Source: Rhodospirillaceae bacterium (GTDB taxonomy: Bacteria; Pseudomonadota; Alphaproteobacteria; UBA8366). Taken from it: a DNA stretch of 53,978 nucleotides. Below the pieces are notes generated by a model. That model saw only the letters and a program-made list of their open reading frames with translations, was not told where the DNA came from and made no database searches. Every line of letters begins with the position of its first letter. Within the stretch, counting starts at the first letter, position 1. Where the stretch lies: NCBI GenBank assembly GCA_002724395.1, contig PBOR01000025.1:6805-60782 (forward strand), given 5' to 3'. Shown piece after piece: positions 1 to 8,761 of this stretch. The position numbers were made by a program, and so were the translations under genes.

Positions 1-147
1 GTTTGGATCGATTATTGTAACCTTGTGACCATCGCGGGCTAAAAAGAAAGCACACGAGATGCCGGCAATGCCCGCACCGATGACCGCAATGCGACGCGGC
101 CGGAGCTCTGCCGAGTTTGGTTCATTGTATTGTTTATCTATTATCAT
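1..147 (-). CDS. FAD-dependent oxidoreductase (DAO family), N-terminal fragment
   Basis: Only the first 49 codons are inside the window; the gene runs off the left edge. After about 18 polar residues comes a beta strand and the dinucleotide-binding loop IAVIGAGIAGIS, then an acidic strand end (VTIID), which is the FAD/NAD-binding Rossmann fingerprint of D-amino-acid dehydrogenase/oxidase-type flavoproteins. The start is the ATG at 147-145, preceded by a weak purine run. It is divergent from the dioxygenase at 222, with about 75 bp between the two starts, so the two may share a control region. The substrate cannot be told from this fragment. Confidence 0.75.
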   Translation of the reverse strand, partial: MIIDKQYNEPNSAELRPRRIAVIGAGIAGISCAFFLARDGHKVTIIDPN

Positions 148-221
148 CCGGGTCTCTTCTAATCAGCCGCTACCATATATGTTATAAGTGATTGCAGCCA
201 AGAGGATGCGAAGGAGGGAAC

Positions 222-1025
222 ATGAGCTTTGAGATACGTCCGTTGTCGGATGCGCTGGGCGCCGAGGTGATTGGGATAGACTTGACCCAGCCGATTGATG
301 ATGCTGCCTTTACAGTTTTACATAAGGCGCATCTCAATTATCAGGTTCTAGTGTTTCGCGAGCAGCAGTTAACTCCGCAACAGCAAATAGATTTTTCTGT
401 CCGCTTCGGGCCGCTCGACAAGCATCCGTCCCAAGGCAAGGCCCATTTAGAAGGCTATCCGGATATATTGGTCGTTTCTACGAAGACCGAAAACGGTAAG
501 GATGTAGGCATTCGTAATGCTGGTCCTGCTTGGCATTCGGATTTGGCTTACATGGAGCAACCAGCCTTGGGTTCCATGCTTTATGCGCTTGAGTTACCCG
601 ATAGTGGCGGCAATACTGGCTTCGCTAATATGTATGCGGCTTGTGAGGCGCTGCCTAAAGATTTGAGAGAGGCGGTAGAAAAAAGGCGGGCGCTTTTTTG
701 TTCAACCCGCAACAAGGAATTGAAGGCATTACATCCCATTCTACGTACTCATCCGGAAACTGGTCGTAAATCGATTTTTGTGAACCCACAACTCACTCAT
801 CGCATTAACGATATGGCGGACGATGAAAGTGATGCGCTCCTAGCTGAGATTTATGATCATTGTCGCAAGCCCAATTTCATCTATTGGCATCGATGGCAGC
901 CCGGAGACTTAACCTTTTGGGATAATCGCTGTGTACTCCACATTGCGGATCATAAACGTCTAGATGACCCCAACTATATCCGCCATATGCACCGAACGAC
1001 GATTGCCGGCGATACGCCTTTTTGA
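222..1025 (+). CDS. TauD/TfdA-family Fe(II)/2-oxoglutarate dioxygenase
   Basis: A 267-residue protein of the taurine/2,4-D dioxygenase family, which couples 2-oxoglutarate decarboxylation to hydroxylation of a small organic substrate. The iron facial triad is visible as H105-S-D107 (in GPAWHSD) and distal H240 (in DNRCVLH). R254 and R258 of RHMHR match the 2-oxoglutarate and substrate-side arginines of E. coli TauD. I place the start at ATG 222 because AAGGAGGG at 211-218 precedes it; the longer TTG frame from 192 would bury that ribosome site. The gene converges on the TPR gene at 1042. It is one of six such paralogs in this window. Substrate unknown. Confidence 0.92.
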   Translation: MSFEIRPLSDALGAEVIGIDLTQPIDDAAFTVLHKAHLNYQVLVFREQQLTPQQQIDFSVRFGPLDKHPSQGKAHLEGYPDILVVSTKTENGKDVGIRNAGPAWHSDLAYMEQPALGSMLYALELPDSGGNTGFANMYAACEALPKDLREAVEKRRALFCSTRNKELKALHPILRTHPETGRKSIFVNPQLTHRINDMADDESDALLAEIYDHCRKPNFIYWHRWQPGDLTFWDNRCVLHIADHKRLDDPNYIRHMHRTTIAGDTPF

Positions 1026-1041
1026 TGAGTAGACGTCGCTA

Positions 1042-2358
1042 TTATACACTGATCGCTTCGGCTTCGGCCATAAAGCGTTGGTTTACTAAACTCACCGGCT
1101 TAAAAGCCATTCTTTCATTTGCTAAGGACAGTGAGATGCTGCGCTCGCTGGCCCGGATGGCTGCTGCAGTCAGTGTCCATTCAATTAGGTCGCGCTGGGC
1201 GACGCTACCTCCCATGCGAGAAAGGTTTGCTCTTACGTGTAACAGCAGATCGACTGTGTTCCCATATGCACCTTTCACATATTGCGCCATCGCCTTTGCA
1301 ATGGGCACTGCGACCTCCCCATAGGCTGCCGCTATTTCGCTACCGTCGTTTGAGGCTGTTTGCATTCCCGATAGTAGTGTCTCATATGCAGCCCAATCGT
1401 CGGCGCGGATAGCTGCCATGACCGCGTGGATCTCGCCAAACGGATTGCAGGCATCGGTTGATTGTTGCTGAAATAGCTCATGTTGGTGTGCCCATCGATC
1501 GCCCGCGTCGCAGCCTAGGGTTTCTAGGCGCCACAGTAGCGCAGTTAAATTACACAGCTGGAAGCCTACCGGTTGAGCTAAGGGAACGACATTTTCATCA
1601 TAAATTTTAAGAGCCTCATCGGATTGTCCTAAATCAATATGAAATAAGGCCTTGTGCCACCAAATATGGGCGCAATTATTGTTTTTTGGGCCCGACCAGA
1701 ATTCAAAGCGGTCATTCATCCAATCAATACCATCAGTTGCGCGGTCCGTCATTTCGAACACGTGGGATACGGTATGATGGGGCCAATAGCCGTAGGGCTC
1801 TAAAATCGCGGCTTCTCTTGCAATATCTTCGGCGCGGGCGTAATCACCAGATTCCTCAAGTCCAAAGCCGAAAAACGATAAAATTATCCCGTAGTTCTTT
1901 TGCTCTTTCGACCAGAAGGGAAGGGAGCGGGCGGCGCGTCCGGCACTACGATGAAAACGGCCTAAGTAGCTGTCTAGTCGCATCGCACACTGGTGTGCCG
2001 CGAGGTCTTGGGGATATTCCATTAAGAGCCTATCCAAGACCGCTACTGCGGACGGCCACTGCCGTTTGGAGGCGAGTTGCAGAGCTTGGAGATGGCCTTT
2101 TTCACGATCATTCCAACCATCGGTGCAGACAGTAGCCAGCTGCGGCCCTAATTCAGCTATGATGGCAGAATTATTAGACAGTAAGCGAAGCCATAACTGC
2201 AAAAGCTTCGCCATTGTGCAGTTCGGCGCATGCTCTAGCGATGCACTGAGGTGTGCATTCGCATCACCGTAGCCAAGAGTAAAAGCGCGGATAGCCTTAT
2301 CAATGTGTTCGGCCGCTTTGGCGTTTGAGTGCGATAGTTTGTAACCTTGTGCATCCAT
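1042..2358 (-). CDS. TTC38-like tetratricopeptide-repeat protein
   Basis: A 438-residue soluble protein that looks like the bacterial relatives of TTC38, an alpha-helical repeat family with no established bacterial function. The family signature is the central stretch around residues 190-265: a SHVFEM segment, then IWWHKALFHIDLGQSDEAL, the conserved Trp-Trp-His and TPR helix pair. No signal peptide or membrane segment is seen. It lies between two dioxygenase genes, converging on the first and divergent from the second (start-to-start gap about 130 bp). This makes a role in the same catabolic unit plausible but unproven. Confidence 0.8.
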   Translation of the reverse strand: MDAQGYKLSHSNAKAAEHIDKAIRAFTLGYGDANAHLSASLEHAPNCTMAKLLQLWLRLLSNNSAIIAELGPQLATVCTDGWNDREKGHLQALQLASKRQWPSAVAVLDRLLMEYPQDLAAHQCAMRLDSYLGRFHRSAGRAARSLPFWSKEQKNYGIILSFFGFGLEESGDYARAEDIAREAAILEPYGYWPHHTVSHVFEMTDRATDGIDWMNDRFEFWSGPKNNNCAHIWWHKALFHIDLGQSDEALKIYDENVVPLAQPVGFQLCNLTALLWRLETLGCDAGDRWAHQHELFQQQSTDACNPFGEIHAVMAAIRADDWAAYETLLSGMQTASNDGSEIAAAYGEVAVPIAKAMAQYVKGAYGNTVDLLLHVRANLSRMGGSVAQRDLIEWTLTAAAIRASERSISLSLANERMAFKPVSLVNQRFMAEAEAISV

Positions 2359-2490
2359 AACTGTTCGCTCTCGCTAAGAAAGTGGCCATAATCGTGTGGT
2401 CATGAAAAGAAGGCAAGGGGGAGACTGAAACAATATGAATGCGCGGGCGAAAGGGCAATGGATAGACTTCGACACATAAGGACGGAAAAT

Positions 2491-3318
2491 ATGAATTTTA
2501 GCATTCGCCCCTTATCTAATGTCCTAGGGGCCGAGATAGTCGGTCTTGATTTATCTGTACCTTTGAGCAAGGAGACTTTCGAAAAGGTACGTAGGGCCCA
2601 TTTGGAATTTTTGGTCATCGTATTCCGAAAGCAAAATCTCTCGCCGCAGGGTCAAACAGATTTCGCTAAACGATTTGGACCACTCATTGAATATTCCCTG
2701 AGCCAAGCAGCTGTGGCGGGACATCCATTCGTGACTATGATCTCAACCAAACGCGAGAAAGGTGAATTTATTGGCGTGCCTGATGCTGGTCCCATGTGGC
2801 ATTCTGATCATTGTTATCGAGCCCGGCCGGCGCTTGGCACAATGCTTCACGCGCTTGAACTCCCGGATAAAGGCGGTGACACCTCTTTTGCTAATCTCTA
2901 CAAAGCCTATCAAACGCTGCCGGAAGACTTGCGGCAAGTGGTTGAGGGACGGTTAGGAGTTTTTATGAATAGCCGTCTTCAAAGCAAAAAATCAATGGCG
3001 GAAAAATTATTGGAAGCGCAACGTCATCCTCTTATCCGAACCCATCCCGAAAGCGGACTTAAGTCAGTATTTGTAAGTCCTCAGCAAACGGTCGCCGTCG
3101 AGGGTTTGTCCCAGGAAGAGGGCCAAGAGGTTTTGCAGCGTCTATTTACACATTGCTTTCAGGATAAATTCGTTTATGTCCATCAATGGCTACCCGGCGA
3201 TTTAATTTTTTGGGATAATCGGTGTACGGCGCACAAGGCTGATCTCTCTCGCATAGACGACCCAACTTATGTTCGTCACTTGCACCGGACCATGATTGAG
3301 GGTGATCAGCCGTTTTAG
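2491..3318 (+). CDS. TauD/TfdA-family Fe(II)/2-oxoglutarate dioxygenase
   Basis: A 275-residue paralog of the enzyme at 222, alignable almost without gaps over the first 65 residues. Iron ligands are H104-S-D106 and H248; R262 and R266 (RHLHR) fit the 2-oxoglutarate and substrate-side arginines. ATG 2491 is preceded by AAGGAC at 2478-2483 and gives the same N-terminal pattern as the paralog; an upstream ATG at 2458 would add 11 residues and has no better ribosome site. The closeness of the two copies suggests a tandem duplication later separated by the TPR gene. Substrate unknown. Confidence 0.92.
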   Translation: MNFSIRPLSNVLGAEIVGLDLSVPLSKETFEKVRRAHLEFLVIVFRKQNLSPQGQTDFAKRFGPLIEYSLSQAAVAGHPFVTMISTKREKGEFIGVPDAGPMWHSDHCYRARPALGTMLHALELPDKGGDTSFANLYKAYQTLPEDLRQVVEGRLGVFMNSRLQSKKSMAEKLLEAQRHPLIRTHPESGLKSVFVSPQQTVAVEGLSQEEGQEVLQRLFTHCFQDKFVYVHQWLPGDLIFWDNRCTAHKADLSRIDDPTYVRHLHRTMIEGDQPF

Positions 3319-3401
3319 GTCAGCGTGACGCTAGTGAAGCAGGTTGCTGTTACCAAGAAATACCTTGTAATCACAATTGATAATTTAGAAAAGCTTTCAA
3401 C

Positions 3402-3431
3402 TTGACACTGAGGAATTTGAATTATTATAAA
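3402..3431 (+). promoter_or_regulatory. Predicted sigma-70 promoter of the zinc-binding-protein gene
   Basis: TTGACA at 3402-3407 and TATAAA at 3426-3431, separated by 18 bp. The expected start point (about 3438) falls inside the palindrome at 3430-3448, so a bound repressor would cover the -10 edge and the start point. Confidence 0.6.
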
Positions 3432-3448
3432 CGTTATAACATAACGTT
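3430..3448. promoter_or_regulatory. Zur-like operator upstream of znuA
   Basis: Perfect inverted repeat AACGTTAT-aac-ATAACGTT. Its core GTTATAACATAAC differs by one base from GTTATAATATAAC, the kind of palindrome reported for Zur (Fur-family zinc repressor) in proteobacteria. It overlaps the predicted -10/+1 region of a zinc-binding-protein gene, the usual place for zinc-dependent repression. The zur gene itself is not in the window. Confidence 0.7.
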
Positions 3449-3504
3449 CTGGGTGGGTTCTGTCGTTAGTTTCGCCGGTCTGTTCAGATAAAAAAGGGGT
3501 AGCC

Positions 3505-4512
3505 ATGTCCAGGTTTCGGTCGCCGATAGCGGCGGCGGTTTTAATGGTTTTTGCCAGTTTTTCAGTTAATGCTGCTAGCGGACCCTCCGTGGCTGTGAGC
3601 ATTTTGCCTCTGCATTCGTTGGTGTCTTCTGTGATGGCTGGGGTTAGCGAGCCGACTCTACTGATACCGCGCCAGGTGTCTCCGCATCGCTATAGTTTAC
3701 GTCCTTCGCAGGTTCGAGCTATCTCAAAGGCCGATATTGTGTTTTGGACTGAGCCAACGTTTCTACCTTATCTTTCAAAGGCCGCTCGGGGGAGTAAGGC
3801 AAAGTTAGTATCGCTTGGAAAGTTTTCGGGCGTTACACGCTATAAGGCCCGTGAGGGTGGTGTATGGGAAGGTCATGATCACGGCGATCACGGCGATCAC
3901 AGCGATCACGGAAAAGGCCATGATAAACATGGCGATCACAGCGATCACGGTAAAGGTCATGATAAACATGGTAGTCATGGCGATACAGAGGATCATATGG
4001 ACCAGCATACTTGGCTCGACCCTCTTAATGCGCTGGCTATGGCGGAAGGAATAGTGCGTACGCTTATTTCTGTCGATCCGGCTAATGCGTCGCGCTATAA
4101 ATCAAATGGCGCTTATCTCAAGAAGACCCTGACCGCCCTGGTAAAACGAATTGACGGTGAAGTTTCTTTGGTTAGGGGCAAATCCTTCATCGTTTTCCAT
4201 GATGCATATCAGTATTTTGAAAAGCGCTTCAAAATTCCTGCATCTGGTTCAGTGCTTGCTCATAGCGGTCAAGCGCCAAGTGCCAAAAGGCTCTATCAAA
4301 TCCGAAAGAAGATTCTTAGTAAGAACACGGTTTGCGTATTCCGTGAACCGCAATTTGATTCGAAACTAGCGAAAAGCCTGGTTGATGGAACAGGCGCTAA
4401 AATTGGAACTATAGATCCTATTGGTGTATCTCTAAAGCCGGGTCCGAGTGCCTACCCGTTGTTAATTCAAAATTTAGCCTCTTCGTTGGTTGACTGCCTT
4501 AAAGCTGGATAA
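3505..4512 (+). CDS. znuA: ZnuA-type zinc ABC transporter substrate-binding protein
   Basis: A 335-residue periplasmic protein of the cluster-9 metal-binding family that captures Zn(II) for an ABC importer. It has an N-terminal signal sequence ending near NAASG (residues 1-25). Likely metal ligands are H61 (SPHRYSLRPS), H168 (QHTWLDP) and H232 (FHDAYQY), with an acidic residue near REPQFD. Between residues 124 and 168 is a His/Asp-rich loop, typical of zinc rather than manganese binders. It sits behind a Zur-like operator and is followed 75 bp later by a His-rich outer-membrane protein. The permease and ATPase (ZnuB, ZnuC) are not nearby, so they must be elsewhere or the protein serves another partner. 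Confidence 0.88.
   Translation: MSRFRSPIAAAVLMVFASFSVNAASGPSVAVSILPLHSLVSSVMAGVSEPTLLIPRQVSPHRYSLRPSQVRAISKADIVFWTEPTFLPYLSKAARGSKAKLVSLGKFSGVTRYKAREGGVWEGHDHGDHGDHSDHGKGHDKHGDHSDHGKGHDKHGSHGDTEDHMDQHTWLDPLNALAMAEGIVRTLISVDPANASRYKSNGAYLKKTLTALVKRIDGEVSLVRGKSFIVFHDAYQYFEKRFKIPASGSVLAHSGQAPSAKRLYQIRKKILSKNTVCVFREPQFDSKLAKSLVDGTGAKIGTIDPIGVSLKPGPSAYPLLIQNLASSLVDCLKAG
3892..3969 (+). repeat. Two tandem 39-bp repeats coding the His-rich loop of ZnuA
   Basis: Copies at 3892-3930 and 3931-3969 differ at only two positions and each encodes a 13-residue unit GDHSDHGKGHDKH. Smaller GATCAC(G/A)GC units lie just before them. The near identity points to recent slippage duplication, so loop length may vary between strains. 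Confidence 0.9.
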
Positions 4513-4555
4513 GGTTCGCCAGAGTTTATTGAAAAATATTAATTTGATTTTTTTG

Positions 4556-4571
4556 TTACGTTATAACGTAA
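4556..4571. promoter_or_regulatory. Second Zur-like palindrome, upstream of the His-rich outer-membrane protein
   Basis: Perfect 16-bp palindrome TTACGTTATAACGTAA, sharing ACGTTATAAC with the operator at 3430-3448. It ends 16 bp before the ATG at 4588 and just before the ribosome site TTTGGAG. A repressor bound here would block initiation for the second gene independently of the first. Confidence 0.6.
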
Positions 4572-4587
4572 GATTTGGAGAAAATAG

Positions 4588-6045
4588 ATGAGACCTTTTA
4601 ATCGACTTATCATAAGTGTGGCTGCGGTATTTTTGCTTGCTTCAGCTTCTCTTCCCTCAAAGGCAGATTCACTAGATAAGCGTGTCAAGCTACTTGAGGC
4701 AACCTTGCAGGATCTATTGGAACGCGACCAAAAGAAAGATCGCGAGATTGCCCGTTTGCGCAGCTTGGTGAAAGGTGAGCCAGCCGCTGGTGGCCATAGC
4801 AAACATGGCCACGAAAGCAGTCACAAAGGTCATAGACATGGACAAAAAAAATCGAGTGATCCGCATCATGATGATGGCGCAGTTTTTTCCTCGACCATAC
4901 AGGGACGTAAAACATCGCTTGATTGGATAGGTGTAAGCATCAATGCAGCAGGTGGTCATAGCTCTGAGCCAAGCGGGGTATCGCAGAATTTACAGGGTGG
5001 TGGCCACGATCCAAAAGCGACCGGATTTAGGCTCCAAAGCGCTGATTTCTCAATGACAGGAAGCGTCGAGCGCGCTTTTGATGGGGAACTCCACATCGCT
5101 TACGTAATTGATCAGCTCACCGGTGGGACAGGTGTTGAACTGGAAGAGGCGTTTTTGCGTACCAACTTTTTGCCTTACGGGTTCGATATTGAAGCCGGGC
5201 AAATGTTCACAGAATTCGGTATTCATAACCCGATGCACCTGCATGAATGGGCGTGGATAGATCAACCGGTAATCAATTCGAGAATGTTTGGTGGAGATGG
5301 CATGCGTCAAACTGGTGTACGGATTGGTTGGCTGGCGCCGAAGTTAGGAGCACTCCAGCCTCATATCCATGTTGGCGCGCAAAATCCGACTGGAGAAACC
5401 ATGAAGAGCTTCCTTGGTAGCGATGAAGCACTGAGCGAACGCGCTCGTCGGAAAGGCAACGTCAACGGAATAAATGATCTGGTATATCTTGTTCGTATGG
5501 ACAATCGTCTCAGTCTTGGTAAAGAGACTATGGTTCGTGCTGGTTTCTCTGCCCTGTTCGGTCCGAATGCGACGGGATCTACGGGTGATACTCAAATTTA
5601 CGGTGCCGATCTCACGTTAGAGCATGCTTTATCCAAGCAATGGTCTGCGCGTTGGAGTAATGAATTTATGTATCGCACCTATAAGGCCCAAAATGATCTT
5701 GTCGGTGATACGCCATCGGATACGCTTGTTGATCACGGATTCTACTCTCAAGTGGCTTTGGACTATGCGGATAAATATTGGATTGGTTTCCGCTATGAAA
5801 GGGCAAATGGTAGCGGAGACGAACCAGCTCGTGAGGCAAGTTCGGACTTGGATTTACGACAGCGTTTTTCGCCTATCGTGGGATGGCAATTCGCACCAGG
5901 TGCGCAGCTCCGCTTACAATATAACTACGATAAAGCTGATCATTTGAATGCGATTGATGGTAAGGAAGATCCCTCCGCTCATGCTTTTTGGGCCGGGCTT
6001 GGGTGGACTTTTGGTGCGGGCAAGGCACATGATCACAAACACTAG
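4588..6045 (+). CDS. Zinc-responsive His-rich outer-membrane porin-like protein
   Basis: A 485-residue exported protein. Residues 1-27 are a signal peptide (ending SKADS). Residues 28-62 form a short heptad-rich coiled coil, as in periplasmic stalks of some porins. Residues about 70-95 are a His-rich segment (HSKHGHESSHKGHRHG). The remainder is alternating hydrophobic/aromatic beta-strand sequence typical of a porin-type barrel, ending in a His tail (KAHDHKH). It has no TonB box or plug domain, so it is unlike ZnuD. With the Zur-like palindrome and znuA upstream, the reading is an outer-membrane channel that gathers Zn(II) when zinc is scarce. The barrel assignment is from pattern, not a recognised family member. 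Confidence 0.72.
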   Translation: MRPFNRLIISVAAVFLLASASLPSKADSLDKRVKLLEATLQDLLERDQKKDREIARLRSLVKGEPAAGGHSKHGHESSHKGHRHGQKKSSDPHHDDGAVFSSTIQGRKTSLDWIGVSINAAGGHSSEPSGVSQNLQGGGHDPKATGFRLQSADFSMTGSVERAFDGELHIAYVIDQLTGGTGVELEEAFLRTNFLPYGFDIEAGQMFTEFGIHNPMHLHEWAWIDQPVINSRMFGGDGMRQTGVRIGWLAPKLGALQPHIHVGAQNPTGETMKSFLGSDEALSERARRKGNVNGINDLVYLVRMDNRLSLGKETMVRAGFSALFGPNATGSTGDTQIYGADLTLEHALSKQWSARWSNEFMYRTYKAQNDLVGDTPSDTLVDHGFYSQVALDYADKYWIGFRYERANGSGDEPAREASSDLDLRQRFSPIVGWQFAPGAQLRLQYNYDKADHLNAIDGKEDPSAHAFWAGLGWTFGAGKAHDHKH

Positions 6046-6047
6046 AA

Positions 6048-6072
6048 GGGCGGGGAAGAGCCTCCGCTTTTT
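6048..6072 (+). terminator. Rho-independent terminator after the zinc-uptake pair
   Basis: Stem GCGGGG (6050-6055) pairs with CTCCGC (6062-6067), with one G-T wobble, and is followed by TTTTT at 6068-6072. It lies directly after the stop codon of the porin-like gene. Confidence 0.65.
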
Positions 6073-6422
6073 GCTTTAAGGCTGGTTAATTGGGAGTGGC
6101 ACGGGTTTAGTTTTGCTGACAATGCTAGTCAGCGCCAAGCTGAGCTTGGCCACACCATAAACCGGGGTCTGCAGGCTGTTGACCTTCATATGTAAAATAA
6201 GTGTGCTTCATCGCAATGACGGCGTAGTTAGGAAAAATCTACGCGAGAACGTCCAGTTGTGGCTGAGCTCTAGAGACTGCGATCAAGGCCTCTAACGACC
6301 GCGTAAGGGAAAGCCTTTGACTAGCCTTCCGCTTGCCCCTATGCGAGGTCAGCTTAAGGGGCATAAATTTGATGCAGCAAAGTATCAAACCAAATACAAA
6401 GGCTCTAAAAGGAGCAGGTTTG
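6073..6422. other. Gene-free spacer before the esterase gene
   Basis: No convincing coding sequence. It holds the inverted repeat at 6134-6150 and the ribosome site of the esterase gene. The upstream open frame from 6333 is an in-frame extension of the esterase without a good ribosome site. Confidence 0.5.
6134..6150. repeat. Perfect inverted repeat, possible operator
   Basis: GCCAAGCT-g-AGCTTGGC: two perfect 8-bp arms around a single base. The centre is too tight for a good RNA hairpin, so if functional it is more likely a protein-binding site for the esterase gene about 270 bp downstream. Confidence 0.4.
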
Positions 6423-7277
6423 ATGAACATTGAATACGACCCCAAAGCTGAGTACGAAATCGAGATCTGGGAGGAAGATTTCCGAGAAGTAGCCACCCGC
6501 ATTCTTATGGCGCGGTTTTATCAACCTGTCGGTGAGGGACCCTTTCCGGTATTGCTGGATCTGCATGGAGGAGCGTGGACCTTTAAGGACCGTATGGCCA
6601 ATAAAGTGATGGCAGAGGTCATCGCGCGTAGTGGGATTTTAACTGTATCAGTCGATCTACGGCTGGGGGGCGAGGCGCCGTATCCGGCATCGGTTCAAGA
6701 TGCCAATTACGCCATTCGTTGGCTGAAAATGAAAGCCCCTGGGTTGAATGCCGACCCCTCTACCATTGGCCTGCTCGGCAGTTCCAGTGGTGGTCATGTG
6801 AGTATGTTGCTGGGCATGCGTCCCAATGATCCGCGATATAATAAGATAGCGTTAGCTGGCCACTCAGACATTAACGCACGCATTAACTATGTAGCAGCGC
6901 GCTCCCCGATTAGTGATCCTTTGGCTCGGTACAATAATGCTATTGCCAAGAAAAACCAGGAAATGGTGGATCGTCATCATGTCTATTTCAATCCCTTCAG
7001 CGATATCGAAGAGGGTAACCCGCAGATGATTTTAGACCGCAAGGAGCCGGTCGATTTGGTGCCGATGCTGATTATGCAGGGCGGGCTTGATGATAATGTA
7101 CTACCCGCGTTTCAGGTGAAGTTTGGTGAATCCTACCGTGCAGCAGGAGGGGATTGCAAAGTCGAAGTTTTCGAGGATTGTGGCCATTTATGGGTGCTTG
7201 AAGCAGGTCCGGATACGGATCGTGCCCACGATATGGTTAAAGACTTCATCGCAAGTCAGTTGAGTGCGTTGCAGTAA
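6423..7277 (+). CDS. Alpha/beta hydrolase, hormone-sensitive-lipase-like esterase
   Basis: A 284-residue cytoplasmic esterase of the alpha/beta-hydrolase-3/BD-FAE group. The oxyanion motif HGGAW is at residues 48-52, the nucleophile elbow G-S-S-S-G-G has S121 as nucleophile, and the acid and base are probably the Asp in GGLDDNV and the His in CGHLW near the C-terminus. ATG 6423 is chosen because AAAAGGAG sits about 10 bp upstream; the frame could extend to 6333 but lacks a ribosome site. It stands alone and converges on the arylsulfotransferase-like gene. The ester cleaved is unknown. Confidence 0.85.
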   Translation: MNIEYDPKAEYEIEIWEEDFREVATRILMARFYQPVGEGPFPVLLDLHGGAWTFKDRMANKVMAEVIARSGILTVSVDLRLGGEAPYPASVQDANYAIRWLKMKAPGLNADPSTIGLLGSSSGGHVSMLLGMRPNDPRYNKIALAGHSDINARINYVAARSPISDPLARYNNAIAKKNQEMVDRHHVYFNPFSDIEEGNPQMILDRKEPVDLVPMLIMQGGLDDNVLPAFQVKFGESYRAAGGDCKVEVFEDCGHLWVLEAGPDTDRAHDMVKDFIASQLSALQ

Positions 7278-7423
7278 GGCATGCAGGGGCGCATTAATTC
7301 CATTTTTGTCGCAACCGAAGAACAATTGAACCTTGCAAGCCATAATGTTGCGGCAGTATGGGCGTTTAGGACTGTACGTGATGTCTCACTGGCCTGCGGT
7401 GTGAGTAAGATTGGGCCAGGCTG

Positions 7424-8761
7424 TCACGCGTCGGCCGGCGGAATACGAAACTCGCCATTGGGCGGTGGGATTACAGCGCGTTCAGTAGATGGTTCCACCT
7501 GCTGTACCCAGTCATAGGGTACGCGGTATCCCCGGAAGACATCGCTAAAGAACAAGTCTTCGCGACCCAGCAGATTATGTGGACTGATATATTCCCAAAC
7601 AATCTCACACTTTGGTGTAACCTCTATGATCCGACCGTGACGCGATTCTGTAATTAGCGTGTTGCCATTAGGTAATCGCTGGGCGCCGCTTTCGTAGCGG
7701 CTGTAGAAGCGCGATTCTTCTCCTTCCCAGAATCCCTGATCCAGTGCGGTAAACTGCCAAACGACTTCTAGCGTAAGAGGATCTAATTCTAACACTCGTG
7801 AATGATCGCGTAGTGAATTCCAAGTACCATCCGGCGCGCCGGGATTTGGCGCGCCATAGCCGGCAGCACCGCCATTATCAAAAACCATTATATTACCAGC
7901 GCCAGGTAGGCCCTGAGGGATCATGTGCGCGTGGTGGGGCCCGATGATGCATTCAAGTTTTTTCAGTGCTGGGTCGCGGTCGTAATAAGGTCCCACCTGC
8001 CAGACGATGTCACCGGTCTTTTTCGAGATGATATAAATCATAGTCGCACGATCGTCTGTGATGATGTTGTCGGGGTGGAAGCGCTCATCGCCGGCATCAT
8101 ACCACTTATTCGGGCCTACATAGGAGCATGTGTTCTGAAAAACACCATTTTGGTTGCGGCAACGACGCATGATGGCGTTTTTTGCTTCGTCGCTCCAGCC
8201 AAACTGTTCAAAATTTTCCGCTGGCATCCAGTCCCAGACGATTTCGCCTTCCCAGGTAACCTCAATCATTCGAGTTGCACGGGGTAGAAAGTCGCGGGTG
8301 ATTTCCGGCCATTTGCCCGTACGGTAGCTCAGGAACAGAGTCTTGCCGCCTTCGACCTTCGGTTCCTGGCCAGGGACGTAATAGCCGACGGGACACCCCT
8401 CGCGCACTACGTCGTGGTTTTGTCGGGCTACCCAATGTTTTTTTCCACCATATTCCATCTCATCGGCCTTACTGAATGACCATTCGACCTCGCCGTCCCA
8501 GTTCTCCTGAACCAGGTCGTCTGCGCCGTACAGGTGATCGTAATGTTGGGTCACCCGGCCAGTCTGGCCGCCAAGGATATGCCCGCCTGGCATCAGATTG
8601 ACCATAAAATTAGTAAATTTAGGCCAGGTTCGAAGCTCGCTACCGTTCATATCTATTAACACCGCGCCAACGCCTTCCTTTTTGGAAGGATATATCGTAA
8701 AGCCGTTGAAGCATTTTTCCGGATGGTAGATGGTGGTACCTGTGGGAAATACGGTGTGCAT
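7424..8761 (-). CDS. Arylsulfotransferase (ASST)-like beta-propeller protein
   Basis: A 445-residue protein with the repeated blade pattern of the arylsulfotransferase family, including VLELDPLTLEVVWQF, RLPNGNTLITESRHGRIIEV and CEIVWEY. Family members transfer sulfate between phenols without PAPS, usually in the periplasm. This one has no signal peptide, so it is either cytoplasmic or a relative with a different job. The conserved His-rich segment GPHHAHMIPQG (around residue 270) is the best candidate for the catalytic His region. TAGGAGC precedes ATG 8761. No sulfatase or export gene is adjacent. Confidence 0.75.
   Translation of the reverse strand: MHTVFPTGTTIYHPEKCFNGFTIYPSKKEGVGAVLIDMNGSELRTWPKFTNFMVNLMPGGHILGGQTGRVTQHYDHLYGADDLVQENWDGEVEWSFSKADEMEYGGKKHWVARQNHDVVREGCPVGYYVPGQEPKVEGGKTLFLSYRTGKWPEITRDFLPRATRMIEVTWEGEIVWDWMPAENFEQFGWSDEAKNAIMRRCRNQNGVFQNTCSYVGPNKWYDAGDERFHPDNIITDDRATMIYIISKKTGDIVWQVGPYYDRDPALKKLECIIGPHHAHMIPQGLPGAGNIMVFDNGGAAGYGAPNPGAPDGTWNSLRDHSRVLELDPLTLEVVWQFTALDQGFWEGEESRFYSRYESGAQRLPNGNTLITESRHGRIIEVTPKCEIVWEYISPHNLLGREDLFFSDVFRGYRVPYDWVQQVEPSTERAVIPPPNGEFRIPPADA

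Noticed and set aside
192-221. Longer TTG-initiated start for the first dioxygenase
   Set aside because: It would place the strong AAGGAGGG ribosome site inside the coding region.
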